From contig NZ_CP041666.1 in the NCBI RefSeq assembly GCF_007301515.1, positions 3,162,001 to 3,226,000 of the forward strand: a DNA stretch of 64,000 bases, given 5' to 3'. Positions 16,514 through 25,306 of the stretch are shown in pieces (positions within the stretch are counted from its first letter, which is position 1; every line of letters starts with the position of its first letter). Under the pieces are notes generated by a model. The model saw only the letters and a program-made list of their open reading frames with translations. It was not told the DNA's origin and did no database searches. Source of the DNA: Radiobacillus deserti (lineage in GTDB: Bacteria; Bacillota; Bacilli; Bacillales; Amphibacillaceae). The position numbers and the translations under genes were made by a program.

Positions 16514-17749
16514 TTATTGATAAAGAGGGAAACGGTCCGCTAACGCTTTTACTCGACCTTCCATTTCTTTTAACTTCGCTTCCTCTTCATGATTTTTTAA
16601 TGTTCCTGCAATAATCGATGCAATCTCATCCATTTCTTCTAACCCAAATCCTCTAGTCGTCACAGCAGCTGTACCGATACGAACACCACTCGTAACAAAT
16701 GGACTTTCCGGATCGAATGGGATTGTATTTTTATTTGTCGTTACCCCTACATCGTCTAGTGCTTTTTCTGCTACTTTACCAGTTAAGTTCAACGGACGAA
16801 CGTCTAATAATAATAGATGATTATCTGTACCACCAGAAACGATTCGAATCCCTTCGTTTTGTAAGGCTTCACTCAAACGCTGTGCATTAGCGATGATTTG
16901 TTTCGTGTACGTTTTAAAGTCATCTGATAGAGCTTCTTTGAATGCAACCGCCTTAGCTGCGATGACGTGCATTAAAGGGCCCCCTTGAATACCAGGGAAG
17001 ATGGATTTATCAATTTGCTTCGCATATTCTTCTTTACAAAGAATCATCCCACCACGTGGTCCACGTAACGTTTTATGTGTAGTCGTGGTTACAAAATCTG
17101 CATATGGTACTGGGCTTGGGTGAAGACCTGTCGCCACAAGACCAGCAATGTGTGCCATATCAACCATTAAATAAGCACCAACTACATCTGCAATCTCACG
17201 GAACTTTTGAAAATCAATTTTGCGAGGATACGCACTAGCACCTGCAACAATGAGCTTTGGTTTTACTTCTTTCGCTTTGTTTAAAATATCTACGTAATTA
17301 AGTTGTTCTGTTTCTTGATCCACGCCATATTCTACGAAGTTGTAAAGCTTCCCACTGAAGTTGACCGGACTGCCGTGTGTTAAGTGTCCACCATGGCTTA
17401 AGTTCATTCCTAATACGGTGTCACCCGGCTCTAATACCGAGAAATAAACAGCCATATTCGCTTGTGCTCCAGAGTGTGGCTGTACATTTGCATGATCTGC
17501 GCCAAATAATTCCTTCGCACGGTCACGCGCAAGATTTTCTGCAACATCTACATACTCACAGCCACCATAATATCTTTTATCTGGATAGCCTTCTGCGTAT
17601 TTGTTGGTGAGCACAGAACCTTGTGCTTCCATCACAGCTTTCGTAACAAAGTTTTCCGATGCGATCAATTCAATTTTGTCGTTTTGACGCTTTCTTTCAT
17701 CTTCCATTGCTTGAAAAAGTTCTGGATCGAATTGTTTTACGTGTTCCAT
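16514..17749 (-). CDS. glyA: Serine hydroxymethyltransferase
   Basis: PLP enzyme that converts serine and tetrahydrofolate to glycine and methylene-tetrahydrofolate, the main one-carbon source. Lys226 in TTTTHKTLRGPRGG binds PLP. 411 residues, normal length, ATG at 17747-17749 behind GGGGGATTC. It is downstream of ywlG with a 69-base gap that contains the palindrome TAAACATGTTTA. Confidence 0.97.
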   Translation of the reverse strand: MEHVKQFDPELFQAMEDERKRQNDKIELIASENFVTKAVMEAQGSVLTNKYAEGYPDKRYYGGCEYVDVAENLARDRAKELFGADHANVQPHSGAQANMAVYFSVLEPGDTVLGMNLSHGGHLTHGSPVNFSGKLYNFVEYGVDQETEQLNYVDILNKAKEVKPKLIVAGASAYPRKIDFQKFREIADVVGAYLMVDMAHIAGLVATGLHPSPVPYADFVTTTTHKTLRGPRGGMILCKEEYAKQIDKSIFPGIQGGPLMHVIAAKAVAFKEALSDDFKTYTKQIIANAQRLSEALQNEGIRIVSGGTDNHLLLLDVRPLNLTGKVAEKALDDVGVTTNKNTIPFDPESPFVTSGVRIGTAAVTTRGFGLEEMDEIASIIAGTLKNHEEEAKLKEMEGRVKALADRFPLYQ

Positions 17750-17793
17750 CGTAGAATCCCCCTGTACGTGAATTAAATTTTATATAGACATGG

Positions 17794-17805
17794 TAAACAT
17801 GTTTA
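17794..17805. promoter_or_regulatory. Palindrome upstream of glyA
   Basis: TAAACATGTTTA is a perfect 12-bp palindrome 44 bases ahead of the glyA start. Operator function is inference; no regulator family is indicated. Confidence 0.3.
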
Positions 17806-17818
17806 TCCTTGTGTAAAA

Positions 17819-18385
17819 CTATCTCATTTGGTTGTCTGGATACTCCGCTCTTTTTCCACCTATCAATTTAGGTCTAGTTCGAGCCGTATTCACTCTCGCA
17901 TGTCCGACATACCTTTGTTTGAATCGAAGTGGAATGACGACCGGCTTTAGGTGCATACCAATCATCGTTTCTCCGATATCAATCCCTGCATCAGCCAATA
18001 CAGACTCTACTAAGATAGGATCTCGGAATTGTTTAAATGCATAAGATGCCATGGAACCTCCTGCAGTAGGAACCGGAACAGCCGTTACTTCTGTCCATCC
18101 TTTGGTCATTGCCAGTTTCCTTTCCACTACAATCGCTCGGTTTAAGTGTTCACAGCATTGATAAATCACTTCAACTCCAGATCTTTGTTGCAGTTCAGAA
18201 AGCTTGTCATATATACATGCTGCTATTTCCTCACTACCAGACGTACCAATTCTTTGACCCGCCACTTCACTTGTGGAGCATCCAACGATAAACAGATGTC
18301 CCTTTTTCAAGTAATCACTATCTATCCATTCATCTACTATATCGGCCAGTTCACTTGTCCACTTATTGATGTCTAGATTACTCAT
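17819..18385 (-). CDS. ywlG: YwlG family protein (DUF436/TIGR01440)
   Basis: Conserved Firmicutes protein of unknown function, 188 residues, recognised by FIVGCSTSEVAGQRIG near the start, the CCEHLNRA segment and the C-terminal HARVNTARTRPKLIGG. It follows rpiB by 8 bases and precedes glyA, the conserved B. subtilis order. ATG at 18383-18385 has only a weak ribosome site, so coupling with rpiB translation is likely. Confidence 0.9.
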   Translation of the reverse strand: MSNLDINKWTSELADIVDEWIDSDYLKKGHLFIVGCSTSEVAGQRIGTSGSEEIAACIYDKLSELQQRSGVEVIYQCCEHLNRAIVVERKLAMTKGWTEVTAVPVPTAGGSMASYAFKQFRDPILVESVLADAGIDIGETMIGMHLKPVVIPLRFKQRYVGHARVNTARTRPKLIGGKRAEYPDNQMR

Positions 18386-18393
18386 AAGGATTC

Positions 18394-18834
18394 TTACTTT
18401 TCCTCGTATTCTGTAATCTTGTTAATACGATTGGCATGGCGACCAGCTTGAAAATCTGCATGTAGCCAAGTTTTTACGATTTCAACGGCAAGTCCTGGTC
18501 CGACAACTCGTTCTCCCATAGTTAAAATGTTCGAGTCGTTATGCTCACGTGTTGCTTTCGCACTAAATACATCATGTACTAACGCTGCACGAATTCCTTT
18601 TACTTTGTTTGCACTAATGGACATTCCGATACCTGTCCCGCAGATGAGAATTCCTTTATCAAATTCCCCGCTAGCCACTCGCTCTGCAGCGGGAATTGCA
18701 TAATCCGGATAATCTACGGAACCTTCACAGTTACAACCAATATCCTCAAACTCAATATTTAATTCCTTTAAAAGGTTCGCAATCTCTTCTCTTAAACGGA
18801 TTCCACCGTGATCAGATGCTAATATAACGCGCAT
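18394..18834 (-). CDS. rpiB: Ribose 5-phosphate isomerase B
   Basis: Isomerises ribose 5-phosphate and ribulose 5-phosphate. The 146 residues begin with the RpiB/LacAB signature ASDHGGIRLRE; the catalytic cysteine lies in ILICGTGIGMSISANK, and the phosphate-binding arginines are present. It is encoded between ywlE and ywlG in the usual cluster, 19 bases after ywlE. Confidence 0.95.
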   Translation of the reverse strand: MRVILASDHGGIRLREEIANLLKELNIEFEDIGCNCEGSVDYPDYAIPAAERVASGEFDKGILICGTGIGMSISANKVKGIRAALVHDVFSAKATREHNDSNILTMGERVVGPGLAVEIVKTWLHADFQAGRHANRINKITEYEEK

Positions 18835-18853
18835 GGAAGAAAACCCCCTATTT

Positions 18854-19450
18854 TTATTGATTATCGATTTTTTTAATAAGTAAATCTATATACTGTTCTA
18901 TTTCCGCTAACGTCTCTTGATAAACGGACAGACTGCCACCGAATGGGTCAGAAATGTCCAAGTTAGGCAAGCTACTTTCAAGACGTTGTATCTCTTCTAT
19001 TTCCGTACTTAGTTTATCATACATTTGCTCATTCCTTAGGAAATTACCTTCTTTATTTAAGATGTTCGCACGCTTTTCTTCAAGTGTAGCATAGGCTTTT
19101 TTTAATTGCTCCCAAGCATCGGAGTTATCTTCTAGTACATATTCTTTCAATGTATAAATTTTATCATAATAGTTCGGGAATTGAGCTACTAATGATTGCT
19201 TATGCTGTGTCGTCATCGTTAAGACGATTTCCGCCCAATGTAGGGTGTCGGGTGTAACCGGTTGAGATTGATGCTCTAGGGATATACCTTTCGCGGATAA
19301 TGCATCAACAGATCCTTGTGAAGGTCGCTGACCGAATCCAGCAAATATCCCTGCAGATTGAACCTCAAAATCGGGGCGTCTCTTTTTTAATAATGCTTCT
19401 GCCATCGGACTTCTACACGTATTCCCTGTACAAACAAATAAAATCCTCAT
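18854..19450 (-). CDS. ywlE: Protein-arginine phosphatase (LMW-PTP family) with internal insertion
   Basis: Removes phosphate from phosphoarginine on proteins, opposing the McsB kinase. The catalytic loop C7-TGNTC-R13-S14 is intact, and Thr11, which favours arginine over tyrosine substrates in YwlE, is present. The general acid Asp168 lies in DPFGG. At 198 residues it is about 50 longer than B. subtilis YwlE: residues about 107-165 are a charged, helix-like insert just before that Asp loop. ATG at 19448-19450 follows TGGAGG; the longer frame to 19513 is unsupported. Confidence 0.88.
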   Translation of the reverse strand: MRILFVCTGNTCRSPMAEALLKKRRPDFEVQSAGIFAGFGQRPSQGSVDALSAKGISLEHQSQPVTPDTLHWAEIVLTMTTQHKQSLVAQFPNYYDKIYTLKEYVLEDNSDAWEQLKKAYATLEEKRANILNKEGNFLRNEQMYDKLSTEIEEIQRLESSLPNLDISDPFGGSLSVYQETLAEIEQYIDLLIKKIDNQ

Positions 19451-19551
19451 TGTGTTGGCCTCCAGAACGCTCTCTTTGTGAAAAACTATATCATATCCTT
19501 TCCTAAGGGACAAAGAAAGATGTATTTGTGCAACTCCACTGCATGAAACGT

Positions 19552-19588
19552 AAAAAAGTCAGGAGCTGAATAAACTCCTGACTTTTTT
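19552..19588. terminator. Bidirectional terminator after mntP
   Basis: A 14-bp perfect stem, AAAAAAGTCAGGAG with its complement, has A/T runs on both sides. It serves mntP on the minus strand. Confidence 0.85.
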
Positions 19589-19596
19589 GCCTACCA

Positions 19597-20151
19597 TTAA
19601 CCAAAAATTATTCGGAGCCCAAAGGCACATAAAATACTGCCACCTAAAAGCTCACTATAAATTCCAAGCAACCCTCTCGCTTTCCTTCCTAGTAACAGGC
19701 CCGTCCAGGTTAGAAGCATGCTAAAAAAACCAAAAAGCACTAATGCAAGAGCAGTCCGGACACCGGACATTCCAAGGCTTAATCCAACAGAAAAGCTATC
19801 TAAGCTTACACTTAATGCAAATATAGCTAATCCAAACCCTACGGGGCTTAATAACTGTTTATCTTCATGGTTAAAGGAGGAAAGAATCATTTGCACTCCT
19901 ATTGTTATTAAGAGGAGTCCTCCTCCAATGATGGCAAATCCTTCAATTTTGGTCGAAATATATTGACCAATCAGAATACCTAAAAACGGCATAGCGATAT
20001 GGAAGAATCCTACCGTAATCCCAATGATAGCAATTCGCTTTAGGCGCAATAACTGCATCCCCATCCCTAAGCCTACGGAAAATGCATCCATGCCTAATGC
20101 AATAGCCATAAAGCATAGGGAAAAAAATTCCGCGATCTGCAACTCTGGCAT
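19597..20151 (-). CDS. mntP: Manganese efflux pump MntP
   Basis: Exports Mn2+ from the cell. The 184 residues form six membrane helices in two related halves, each with a conserved aspartate motif: ALGMDAFSVGLG in the first and VSLDSFSVGLSLG in the second. ATG at 20149-20151 behind GAGAGGGG. It lies where B. subtilis has ywlD. No yybP-ykoY manganese riboswitch is visible in the 93 bases upstream, so control may be from read-through of ywlC. Confidence 0.93.
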   Translation of the reverse strand: MPELQIAEFFSLCFMAIALGMDAFSVGLGMGMQLLRLKRIAIIGITVGFFHIAMPFLGILIGQYISTKIEGFAIIGGGLLLITIGVQMILSSFNHEDKQLLSPVGFGLAIFALSVSLDSFSVGLSLGMSGVRTALALVLFGFFSMLLTWTGLLLGRKARGLLGIYSELLGGSILCAFGLRIIFG

Positions 20152-20244
20152 ACTGCCAACCCCTCTCTGGACATGCTAGTTAACTATATGCGAGAGAGGA
20201 TTTGATTATGCTTGTCTTCCCTTTCTTCCATGGAGAGGGAAGGT

Positions 20245-21270
20245 CTAAATTTGCTTCGTAGCCGCTTTGGTTAGCCGATTCATGATTGCGTATCCTACCC
20301 CTTCATTCGGGAAGGCTTCACAAAGAATTAAATCATACTCTTGTTCTTTATAGTAACGGAGTGCATCATACAAATGACGGGCCACTTCCTCAAGATCAAA
20401 TCGTGAGCCTACAACTTTCATATCCGTCGCATCCAGTTGAGCTGCATATTCTTTGCTGACGATGACAGCTAGCTTATGACCTTTCTGCTCATACTTTTTA
20501 ATATGCTCCTGCATGACATGGACATCTCCGTTTACTAAAAATAACGGAACTTCAGGGGCATAGTGAGTATATTTCATTCCTGGCGATTTAGGTTTATGTA
20601 ATTCGTCCGCTAATCCAGGATCCATCATGACCGGACCAATTACTTTCTCGATCTCTTCTTTTGTAATTCCACCTGGTCGAAGAATAACTGGAATCTCTGC
20701 AGTACAGTCAATTACCGTTGACTCTACTCCGACAGAAGTCGGACCACCATCTAACAGTCCGGCGATTCTACCATTCAAATCTTCATATACATGATTGGCA
20801 GTCGTCGGACTAGGTTTGCCGGAACGATTCGCACTAGGTGCTGCTAGTGGAAGATTACACGCTTCCAGCAAGGCAAGTGCAATAGGGTGATTTGGAATTC
20901 TTATCCCCACTGTGGATAACCCTGCCGTAACATTTTTCGCTAAGGTTTGGTTGCTTTCTAATATTAACGTAATGGGACCTGGTGTAAAGTGGTCGAGTAA
21001 TAAATCGGCGACTTCTGGGATTTCCTGTACATACTTTTCCAATTGCTCACGTGTCGCAACATGTGCAATTAAAGGGTTATCAGATGGTCTTCCTTTCGCT
21101 TCAAAAATCTTTGATACTGCCTCTGGATTGCACGCATCTGCCCCTAACCCATAAACGGTTTCGGTAGGGAAAGCGACTACTTCTCCCTTTTTTATAAGTT
21201 CACTCGCTTGTTGAATATGTTTCAAATCCTGTGGATTAGTTATCTTCCAATATTGTGTTTCGGTCACCAT
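20245..21270 (-). CDS. ywlC: L-threonylcarbamoyladenylate synthase (Sua5/YwlC)
   Basis: Makes threonylcarbamoyl-AMP from threonine, bicarbonate and ATP for the t6A tRNA modification. The YrdC domain covers about 10-205 (GEVVAFPTETVYGLGADA, SANRSGKPSPT) and is joined by a linker (KSPGMKYTHYAP) to the Sua5 domain at about 240-340. 341 residues, typical of the long form. ATG at 21268-21270 behind ATAGGAG. A DnaA-box cluster lies immediately upstream. Confidence 0.95.
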   Translation of the reverse strand: MVTETQYWKITNPQDLKHIQQASELIKKGEVVAFPTETVYGLGADACNPEAVSKIFEAKGRPSDNPLIAHVATREQLEKYVQEIPEVADLLLDHFTPGPITLILESNQTLAKNVTAGLSTVGIRIPNHPIALALLEACNLPLAAPSANRSGKPSPTTANHVYEDLNGRIAGLLDGGPTSVGVESTVIDCTAEIPVILRPGGITKEEIEKVIGPVMMDPGLADELHKPKSPGMKYTHYAPEVPLFLVNGDVHVMQEHIKKYEQKGHKLAVIVSKEYAAQLDATDMKVVGSRFDLEEVARHLYDALRYYKEQEYDLILCEAFPNEGVGYAIMNRLTKAATKQI

Positions 21271-21299
21271 ACCATTCTCCTATCTTTCCTATCAACACG

Positions 21300-21475
21300 A
21301 TATCCACATTATGAAAGCTTGTGGATTTTTTCGCAAGTAACTTGAAGGAATGAACGTATATTTAGACGGTTAATGAAAAATCAAATCAAAAAATCCTCCC
21401 TTTTTTTCAGGAAGGACTTATCTATCCACATTCATTCACAAGTTATCAACAACAGTTATACACACCTGTGCATAA
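21300..21475. other. DnaA-box cluster upstream of ywlC
   Basis: Two exact matches to TTATNCACA are present: TTATACACA at 21456-21464 (+) and TTATGCACA at 21467-21475 (-). One-mismatch boxes are ATATCCACA 21300-21308, CTATCCACA 21422-21430, TCATTCACA 21432-21440 and TTATCAACA 21443-21451. A two-mismatch box is TGTGGATTT 21320-21328. Five boxes fall within 54 bp. From memory, B. subtilis also has a DnaA-bound cluster at ywlC, where such sites titrate DnaA or regulate transcription. Confidence 0.8.
21388..21416 (-). terminator. Rho-independent terminator of the 21481 gene
   Basis: Minus-strand stem TCCTTCC with GGGAGGA (one G-T pair) around an A-rich loop, followed by six T residues. It lies inside the DnaA-box region. 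Confidence 0.7.
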
Positions 21476-21480
21476 CCGTT

Positions 21481-21900
21481 TTATTTCACTTCAATCATCC
21501 ACCAATTACCTTGGTCTTTTAATAGCTCTTGTGCGAAGGCTGGTGTATCTACTTGTGTAAAATGGATCATGTCTAATAATGTATCCAGTGTTGTTTGGTG
21601 ACTATACACAAAGAGAAAATCCCCCTCTTTATCTTTGGCTAGTGCAATGGCAGATTCCATAATAGCCAACGGAAAAGTAGCAGGAACCCCTTCCTTCATG
21701 TACAGACTTTTCAACCATAAACCGTTCCTTTTAACGGGAGAAAGGGCAAAATAGGCTTTATAGCTTCCTTCATACTCTACTAAGTATCCATATTGTTTCA
21801 GTGACTCTTTTTCTTCAAAATCATTCCACTTATCTGCAAAGAAATCCTGTAATACTTTTTCTTCCAAATCTGCTGTATGGATAAACTTCACGGACTCCAC
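21481..21900 (-). CDS. Hypothetical protein at the ywlB/ywlA position
   Basis: A 139-residue soluble protein that I do not recognise. It is acidic, with mixed helix and strand character (YGYLVEYEGSYKAYFALSP, then FLFVYSHQ). The pattern is loosely like a reduced GNAT fold, and B. subtilis has an acetyltransferase gene nearby, but no acetyl-CoA loop is visible. ATG at 21898-21900 and a proper terminator downstream support a real, monocistronic gene. Confidence 0.7.
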   Translation of the reverse strand: MESVKFIHTADLEEKVLQDFFADKWNDFEEKESLKQYGYLVEYEGSYKAYFALSPVKRNGLWLKSLYMKEGVPATFPLAIMESAIALAKDKEGDFLFVYSHQTTLDTLLDMIHFTQVDTPAFAQELLKDQGNWWMIEVK

Positions 21901-21988
21901 TCCCTATCTTTTCTATGACTACCACTAGTTCTGTACTCTATATTATGAAATTGATAGGGTGTAATATGCTAGATTTCTCAATATATTC

Positions 21989-22654
21989 TTAAAAACCGAG
22001 CCATTCCAATAAGAAGAACTTCACTTCTACTTCTTCTTCCTCTTCGGACGCTGTTTCTGTTTCTTTTCTTTCTTTTGTTGCTTTTGTTTCTTTCGACTCT
22101 TTCCCTTCGTCTTTCTGCTCTGGTTCCGCTACACTAGTACCATTAGAAAAATCTAAGAAACATAGTGGTGGAAACAATACACACCACCAGTTCGCACCTT
22201 TTCCTTCCCCAAGCGTAATCAGAATTGCTTCATACTTACCTGCCGGATACACATAAGATCCATATACCTTCGTCGGAAACTTTACACCCTTTCCGTAGCG
22301 AACACGATACGGTTGATCACTGTTATGTTCCTCTAGCGTATTTGCCACAAGTTTCTCTATTTCTGGTAGATTATCTTGAATAAGCAATCTCGCTTCTTCT
22401 ATATCAGACATGTCTTGGACCCACTCATTGATTTGAGCATTCACTTTATCTCTTACTCTTCGTTTCAATTGTTGGTCTGCCTCTTTATCACTGTTCGCAA
22501 GAATACGAAGTCGAATCGCCTCATCTGGTATCACTTGATAATTTTTCTCTTGTGCATGCTGGTCAGCTTCTTGTTCTGCTTTTAAATTCTGTTGTCCTGG
22601 AAATGCTCCTAATAAAAGAAATAATGATAACAAGATAAATAATTGCTTTTTCAT
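21989..22654 (-). CDS. spoIIR: Stage II sporulation protein R
   Basis: Forespore-secreted signalling protein that activates SpoIIGA and so the maturation of sigma-E in the mother cell. A signal peptide at 1-25 is followed by the family sequence AIRLRILANSDKEADQ and the C-terminal GKYEAILITLGEGKGANWWCVLFPPLCF. 221 residues; the last 45 are a Lys/Glu/Thr-rich low-complexity tail before a short hydrophobic end, variable among relatives. ATG at 22652-22654 behind GAAAGGGG. I could not place a convincing sigma-F promoter. Confidence 0.93.
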   Translation of the reverse strand: MKKQLFILLSLFLLLGAFPGQQNLKAEQEADQHAQEKNYQVIPDEAIRLRILANSDKEADQQLKRRVRDKVNAQINEWVQDMSDIEEARLLIQDNLPEIEKLVANTLEEHNSDQPYRVRYGKGVKFPTKVYGSYVYPAGKYEAILITLGEGKGANWWCVLFPPLCFLDFSNGTSVAEPEQKDEGKESKETKATKERKETETASEEEEEVEVKFFLLEWLGF

Positions 22655-22769
22655 GTTTCCTGCCCCTTTCTTCTTCCCTGTTACAAACAGTATGGGCAGG
22701 TTATCAATCTTTTAAACTTGTAATCTATTATTTTTTGTTTTCATGTTCACCCATAGCCAAGTAAAGTTA

Positions 22770-23642
22770 CTAGCGCTCGTAAATTTGGGCAAATACCAGT
22801 CGTTCTTTCCCATTTATGTCTTTCCGGATTTCTACGGTGCTATCCGGAAACGTATTCCTAATTAGGGATTGAACATCTTCCCCTTGATCATGTCCAATTT
22901 CAAATGCAATCCACCCGTTTTCATCTAATACTTCCTTCGCTTGGCTCAAGATCTCTTGATAAGCTGCCAGCCCCTTTCTTTCTGCAAACAGAGCGAGAGA
23001 AGGGTCAAAGTTTTTGACCGTATCAGATAAAGCTTCTGCATCCGTAAGTGGAATATATGGTGGGTTCGAAACGATGATTTGAACTTTTTCTTTTCGTTCC
23101 AGTAAAGGCTGTAGATAGTTACCCTGTAAAAAAGTAACATCTGCCCCCAAACGTGCCGCATTTTGCTTCGCGACCATAAGTGCTTCTTCGGAAATATCTA
23201 CCGCACAAACGTCATTTACTTCTTTCTCCAGCTTTAAAGAAATAGCAATTACACCACTACCGGTGCCGACATCTACGAGCTTTATCGGCTCCTTATCATA
23301 AAACTTCTCGATAATAGAAAGAACTCCTTCCACTAATTCTTCCGTTTCTTGTCGAGGAATCAATACGTGCTTGTTCACGATAAAGCTTCTTCCATAAAAA
23401 GAGTCCTGTCCCGTTAAATGCTGAACTGGAATTCCTGTTTCTACATGAGTCTGTATATTGGTACGATATTTCTCCCAATCAGAATATTTCAGTTTTTCCC
23501 TAAAGGCTACTAAAAACTCCGTTCTGGTCATCTTCAATTCATGCTGGAGCAAAATTTCAGCAACTTTCGGTTCGCGATTATGTTGTTCTAAAAAAGAAGA
23601 AGCCCATTGGAGGGCTTCATAAATGGTCTTTTCGTTTCTCAT
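22770..23642 (-). CDS. prmC: Peptide chain release factor N5-glutamine methyltransferase
   Basis: Methylates the glutamine of the GGQ motif in release factors. SAM-binding VDVGTGSGVIAISL and the catalytic SNPPYIP motif are clear; the N-terminal helical substrate domain covers about 1-85. The ATG at 23640-23642 aligns best with relatives and lies one base after the prfA stop, with GGTGAG just ahead. A GTG at 23649-23651 overlapping prfA is the alternative. About 290 residues. Confidence 0.95.
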   Translation of the reverse strand: MRNEKTIYEALQWASSFLEQHNREPKVAEILLQHELKMTRTEFLVAFREKLKYSDWEKYRTNIQTHVETGIPVQHLTGQDSFYGRSFIVNKHVLIPRQETEELVEGVLSIIEKFYDKEPIKLVDVGTGSGVIAISLKLEKEVNDVCAVDISEEALMVAKQNAARLGADVTFLQGNYLQPLLERKEKVQIIVSNPPYIPLTDAEALSDTVKNFDPSLALFAERKGLAAYQEILSQAKEVLDENGWIAFEIGHDQGEDVQSLIRNTFPDSTVEIRKDINGKERLVFAQIYER

Positions 23643-23643
23643 A

Positions 23644-24714
23644 TTACTCACCGATCTGTTCCAATTTTTTCGTTTGTTCTTCTATCAGTAACGCGTCAAT
23701 GACTTCTCCGATTTTCCCTTCCAATATTTGATCAAGCTTTTGGATGGTTAAGCCAATTCGGTGATCTGTAACTCGGTTTTGAGGGAAATTGTATGTGCGG
23801 ATTCGCTCCGAGCGATCTCCAGTACCTACTGCCGTTTTTCTCGTTTCATCATATTCCGCTTGTGCTTCTTGTTGGAACTTATCATAAATACGTGCACGTA
23901 GTACTTTCATTGCTTTTTCTTTGTTTTTAATTTGTGATTTCTCATCTTGAATCGACACCACAATTCCTGTTGGCATGTGGGTCAAACGTACAGCAGACAT
24001 CGTTGTATTTACACTTTGACCCCCTGGTCCACTTGATGCAAATGTATCTACTCGAATATCTTTTTCATGAATGTCTATTTCAACCTCTTCCGCTTCTGGC
24101 ATTACAACAACAGTAGCGGTGGAGGTGTGAATTCTTCCACCAGACTCCGTTTCCGGCACACGTTGGACACGATGGGCTCCATTTTCATATTTCAGTTTGG
24201 AATATGCTCCTTGGCCATTGATCATAAAGATAATTTCTTTATACCCACCTACACCAGTCGTATTAGCTTCCATAACATCTATTTTCCAGCCTTGTGTCTC
24301 CGCATAACGTGAGTACATTCTAAATAAATCCCCAGCAAATAAGGCCGCCTCATCTCCACCAGCAGCCCCGCGGATTTCCATAATAACGTTCTTATCATCA
24401 TTAGGGTCTTTGGGAAGAAGAAGAACCTTCAGGCGTTCCTCTAACTCTTCCTTCTGTTCCGAGAGCTCTCCAATCTCCATCTTCACCATTTCATACATAT
24501 CATCATCTAAATTATCTTCTAGCATTACCTTGGCATCGTCTAGTTCGGATGTCGTCGTTTTATATTCGCGGTATGCTTGCACGACTTCTTGTAAGTCTGA
24601 TTGTTCTTTCGAATATTCTCTTAGTTTTTTCGTATCATTAATGACTTCTGGATCACTTAGGAGCTCATTTAGCTTCTCATAGCGATCTTCCAGTGATTGT
24701 AGTTGATCAATCAC
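23644..24714 (-). CDS. prfA: Peptide chain release factor 1
   Basis: Terminates translation at UAA and UAG. The catalytic loop SSGPGGQSVNTTMSAVRLTH carries GGQ, and the family ending RTYNFPQNRVTDHRIGLT is intact. With the GTG at 24712-24714, preceded by AGAGGTGG, the protein is 356 residues, the B. subtilis length. A GTG at 24721-24723 would add three residues. Coupled to prmC, which modifies its product. Confidence 0.97.
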   Translation of the reverse strand: MIDQLQSLEDRYEKLNELLSDPEVINDTKKLREYSKEQSDLQEVVQAYREYKTTTSELDDAKVMLEDNLDDDMYEMVKMEIGELSEQKEELEERLKVLLLPKDPNDDKNVIMEIRGAAGGDEAALFAGDLFRMYSRYAETQGWKIDVMEANTTGVGGYKEIIFMINGQGAYSKLKYENGAHRVQRVPETESGGRIHTSTATVVVMPEAEEVEIDIHEKDIRVDTFASSGPGGQSVNTTMSAVRLTHMPTGIVVSIQDEKSQIKNKEKAMKVLRARIYDKFQQEAQAEYDETRKTAVGTGDRSERIRTYNFPQNRVTDHRIGLTIQKLDQILEGKIGEVIDALLIEEQTKKLEQIGE

Positions 24715-24802
24715 GACTTCCACCTCTTTCTCCTTAACAGTCTAATTATAGTACAGGAGAAAAACCCCGTCAAAAAGCTAGGTACCGCTTCTCACTATTA
24801 TC

Positions 24803-25198
24803 CTATTCTGTTATGACCCGAATGTTGTATCGTTGTATTTCTGCTTCAATCGCACTTTTAATATTTTCTATCCATGCTTGCTTTTCTTGTTCATCCAGAT
24901 CCTCGTCAATGCTTACCGTTACAATCGCATCTGATTCCTGAAAAGCAACCTGCTTCACATGTACTCTAGGCATTCGCTCTGCTGCTTTTATAATAAGAGC
25001 CTTGTCTTTTTCCTTATCCCACGTATCTCCCGTTTCATCTATTTTACGTGGTGCAGGGTTATTAATTTGGAGATAACCTGGATCTGTTGTTTCTGCTTGA
25101 TCCGTCAATAGCGAAGTAGAATTAGGAGCTGGTTCAGTTTGGGCACAGCCTGTTGTACCGATGAAGAGCACGGCTGCACTCAACACGATTCTTAACAT
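24803..25198 (-). CDS. Sporulation lipoprotein, YhcN/YlaJ family
   Basis: A 131-residue lipoprotein with signal peptide ending GTTGC. The mature part starts with a disordered Thr/Ser-rich stretch, then YLQINNPAPRKI, then a compact alpha/beta domain (RVHVKQVAF, VTVSID) as in the YhcN/YlaJ family of spore membrane proteins. ATG at 25196-25198 with AGGAGG ahead. The function in spores is poorly known. It stands alone between prfA and tdk. Confidence 0.75.
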   Translation of the reverse strand: MLRIVLSAAVLFIGTTGCAQTEPAPNSTSLLTDQAETTDPGYLQINNPAPRKIDETGDTWDKEKDKALIIKAAERMPRVHVKQVAFQESDAIVTVSIDEDLDEQEKQAWIENIKSAIEAEIQRYNIRVITE

Positions 25199-25263
25199 AT
25201 GTATCCTCCTAGCCAGTTTTTTCTTATTGTTTCCAGATAGGCGGAAATTATGAAAATAAATAG

Positions 25264-25296
25264 AATAACCTGCACGTGAGATTTACGTACAGGTTA
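25264..25296 (-). terminator. Terminator of tdk
   Basis: A 12-bp stem (TAACCTGTACGT on the minus strand, one mismatch) followed by a T-rich but interrupted tail, 11 bases after the tdk stop. Confidence 0.7.
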
Positions 25297-25306
25297 CTCT
25301 TTCCTA

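Noticed and set aside
20152..20244. Manganese riboswitch before mntP
   Set aside because: The spacer is too short and lacks the conserved stems.
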